A stretch of DNA of 64,000 nucleotides from Streptomyces sp. YIM 130001 (lineage in GTDB: Bacteria; Actinomycetota; Actinomycetes; Streptomycetales; Streptomycetaceae): assembly GCF_003574445.1 (NCBI RefSeq), contig NZ_KZ984561.1, positions 124,001-188,000 of the forward strand, read 5' to 3'. Made by a program: the position numbers and the translations under genes. Of this stretch, positions 62,456 through 64,000 are shown piece by piece. The stretch's first letter is position 1. Every line of letters starts with the position of its first letter. The notes beneath the pieces were generated by a model. That model did no database searches. It saw nothing but the letters and a program-made list of their open reading frames with translations, and had not been told where the DNA came from.

Positions 62456-63973
62456 CTATCCGTTGGTCGGGGCCTCGGCCGGGTCGGCGGCCTTCTCCTC
62501 GGCCGCGGCGGCCCGGTCGGCCAGGTGCAGCAGGCATCCGGCCAGCAGTCCGCCGGCGAACACAGCGGCCGCGCCGATCAGTTGACTGGTGCTCACCGCG
62601 TCACCGAAGGCGTCGTGCACTTGCTCAAGCAACTGCGGGTCGTCCCCGGCATCCGCCTGCGCGGCGGCCAGCGACCCCGAGGCTCCGATGCCCGCCGGAA
62701 GCAGTGCCGCGAACCGCGATCCGAGGATCGCGCCGAGCACCGCCACGCCGAGCCCGCCACCGAACTCGGTCAGCGTTCCCTGCACGCCGGCCCCGACGCC
62801 CGCCTTGGCGGGCGGGATCGACGACATGATCGATACGGCCATCGCGGGCATGGCGACCGCGATGCCGGATCCCATCACGATCAGGCCGACGAGCATCCCG
62901 CCGTAGCCCGCGTCGTCGCCGGAGCCGAGTACGGCCACCGTGGCCAGACCTACCGCGAGCAGGGTCATCCCGAGCGCGATCGCCCGCGCCGCACCCAGCT
63001 TGGTGAGCAGCTTGGCACCGATCCCCGCGAGGTTGAGACCGACGATCATCAAGGCGAGCGGCGCGGTCCGCAGACCGGCCTGGAGCGCGTCGTAGCCGAG
63101 CACCAGCTGGAGATGCTGGGTCAGCAGGAACAGCGACCCGGCCATCCCGAGCGCCACGAGGAGTCCGCCCGCGATCGCTCCGTTGAAGCGGCGGCTGCGG
63201 AAGAAGCTCATGTCGAGCATCGGGTAGGGGACGTGCAACTCCCAGCGCGCGAAGGCGAACAGGGCGATGACGCCCACCACCACCGGCACCAGTACCCGGG
63301 CCGACGACCAGCCGTGCTCGGGTCCCGAGATGATCGCGTAGACCACGGCCACCATGCCGAGCGTGGACAGCACGGCACCGAGGATGTCGGGCCGGTCGCC
63401 CTGCGGGTTCTTGGTCTCCGGTACGAGCCGGGAGACGGCCGCCAGGCCGATCAACGCGACGGGGATGTTGATCAGGAAGATGGAGCCCCACCAGAAGTGC
63501 TCGAGCAGGACCCCGCCGATCAGCGGCCCGCCCGCGAAGCCCAGCGAACTCACGGCGCCCCACAGGGCGATGGCGCGTGCCCGCTCGTCCTCGTCGAAGA
63601 CCTGCATGATCACGGCGAGGGTGGTGGTGGCGAGCAGTGCGCCGCCGATGCCCATTCCGGCCCGGGCCGCGATGAGTTGCCCGGAGCTCTGGGCGAGGGC
63701 CGCCGACGTGGAGCCGATGCCGAACAGGACGAGTCCGGTCATGAGCATCAGCTTGCGGCCGTACCGGTCGGCCACGCTGCCCGCGGTGAGCAGCAGCCCG
63801 GACTGCACCAGGGCGTAGGCGTTGACCATCCACTGGATGTCGGCCGTGGTCGCGCTCAAGTCCTTGGTGAGGACGGGGATCGCCACGTTGAGCACGGTGT
63901 TGTCGAGCAGGACGACAAGCTGGGCCAGGCAGATCACCCCCAGGATGACCCAGCGCCTCGGATCGCGCTCCAC
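62456..63973 (-). CDS. MFS drug exporter, 14-helix (DHA2/EmrB-QacA) type
   Basis: 505 residues in the frame from GTG 63973, which has AGGAG five bases upstream. LLDNTVLNVAIPVLTKDL (the DHA2 motif in helix 1) and GSVADRYGRKLMLM (loop 2-3 motif A) identify a proton-driven drug:H+ antiporter. Long hydrophobic runs continue through the protein, with a polar, Ala/Glu-rich C-terminal tail. Exporters of this type (Ptr, VarS) confer streptogramin self-resistance, so export of the products is the likely role. The frame stays open to a TTG at the window edge, but that start lacks support. Confidence 0.92.
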   Translation of the reverse strand: MERDPRRWVILGVICLAQLVVLLDNTVLNVAIPVLTKDLSATTADIQWMVNAYALVQSGLLLTAGSVADRYGRKLMLMTGLVLFGIGSTSAALAQSSGQLIAARAGMGIGGALLATTTLAVIMQVFDEDERARAIALWGAVSSLGFAGGPLIGGVLLEHFWWGSIFLINIPVALIGLAAVSRLVPETKNPQGDRPDILGAVLSTLGMVAVVYAIISGPEHGWSSARVLVPVVVGVIALFAFARWELHVPYPMLDMSFFRSRRFNGAIAGGLLVALGMAGSLFLLTQHLQLVLGYDALQAGLRTAPLALMIVGLNLAGIGAKLLTKLGAARAIALGMTLLAVGLATVAVLGSGDDAGYGGMLVGLIVMGSGIAVAMPAMAVSIMSSIPPAKAGVGAGVQGTLTEFGGGLGVAVLGAILGSRFAALLPAGIGASGSLAAAQADAGDDPQLLEQVHDAFGDAVSTSQLIGAAAVFAGGLLAGCLLHLADRAAAAEEKAADPAEAPTNG

Positions 63974-64000
63974 CGAAACTCCTGGATCGGTACTGTTCAA

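Overview
The window is a stretch of high-GC actinomycete DNA, almost certainly Streptomyces: GTG and TTG starts are frequent, genes are packed with 4-bp stop/start overlaps, and a SARP-type regulator is present. It reads as most of a streptogramin antibiotic supercluster, with an almost complete assembly line for a group A (virginiamycin M / pristinamycin II type) polyketide-peptide beside precursor and resistance genes for a group B (pristinamycin I type) depsipeptide. No database was searched; assignments rest on motifs, module order and remembered family sequences.

Left part (1-9170): the start of an NRPS gene cut by the window edge; a LuxR-type regulator; an Sfp-type phosphopantetheinyl transferase downstream of an acyl-CoA-dehydrogenase-like gene and a di-domain aromatase/cyclase-like gene (all minus strand); then, divergently, an aryl-carrier-like protein, a decayed luciferase-like monooxygenase, a type II thioesterase and a SARP regulator. 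The divergent region (5323-5783) holds 7-bp repeats phased at 11 bp, as SARP operators do.

Centre (9170-54492, all minus strand, one apparent 45-kb operon): a fused 2-oxoacid dehydrogenase E1; a giant PKS-NRPS whose N-terminus is a complete 2-oxoacid dehydrogenase E2 joined to a loading ACP; a second PKS; a five-gene beta-branching cassette (donor ACP, decarboxylating KS, HMG-CoA-synthase-like, two enoyl-CoA-hydratase-like); a third PKS; an NRPS-PKS that activates serine and makes an oxazole; a trans-acting acyltransferase; a second Sfp-type transferase; and a SnaC-like flavin reductase. Module order (isobutyryl starter, KR+C-methyl, KR+DH, Gly, KR+DH, beta-methyl branch, KR, no reduction, Ser/oxazole) matches the streptogramin A backbone unit by unit. 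Only the final proline module and release domain are missing; they may lie left of the window.

Right part (54750-63973): the 4-dimethylamino-phenylalanine pathway (papM, papB, papC, papA), a lysine cyclodeaminase (pipA) for pipecolic acid, a 3-hydroxypicolinate-type adenylating enzyme (snbA) and a 14-helix MFS exporter. These are precursor, starter and export functions for a group B streptogramin; its NRPS genes are not seen, apart perhaps from the truncated gene at the left edge.

The most unusual feature is the fusion of a lipoyl/E2 acyltransferase to the PKS loading module, with its E1 encoded immediately upstream. It suggests that a branched-chain 2-oxoacid is oxidatively decarboxylated and handed straight to the synthase as an acyl-lipoyl group instead of through free isobutyryl-CoA.
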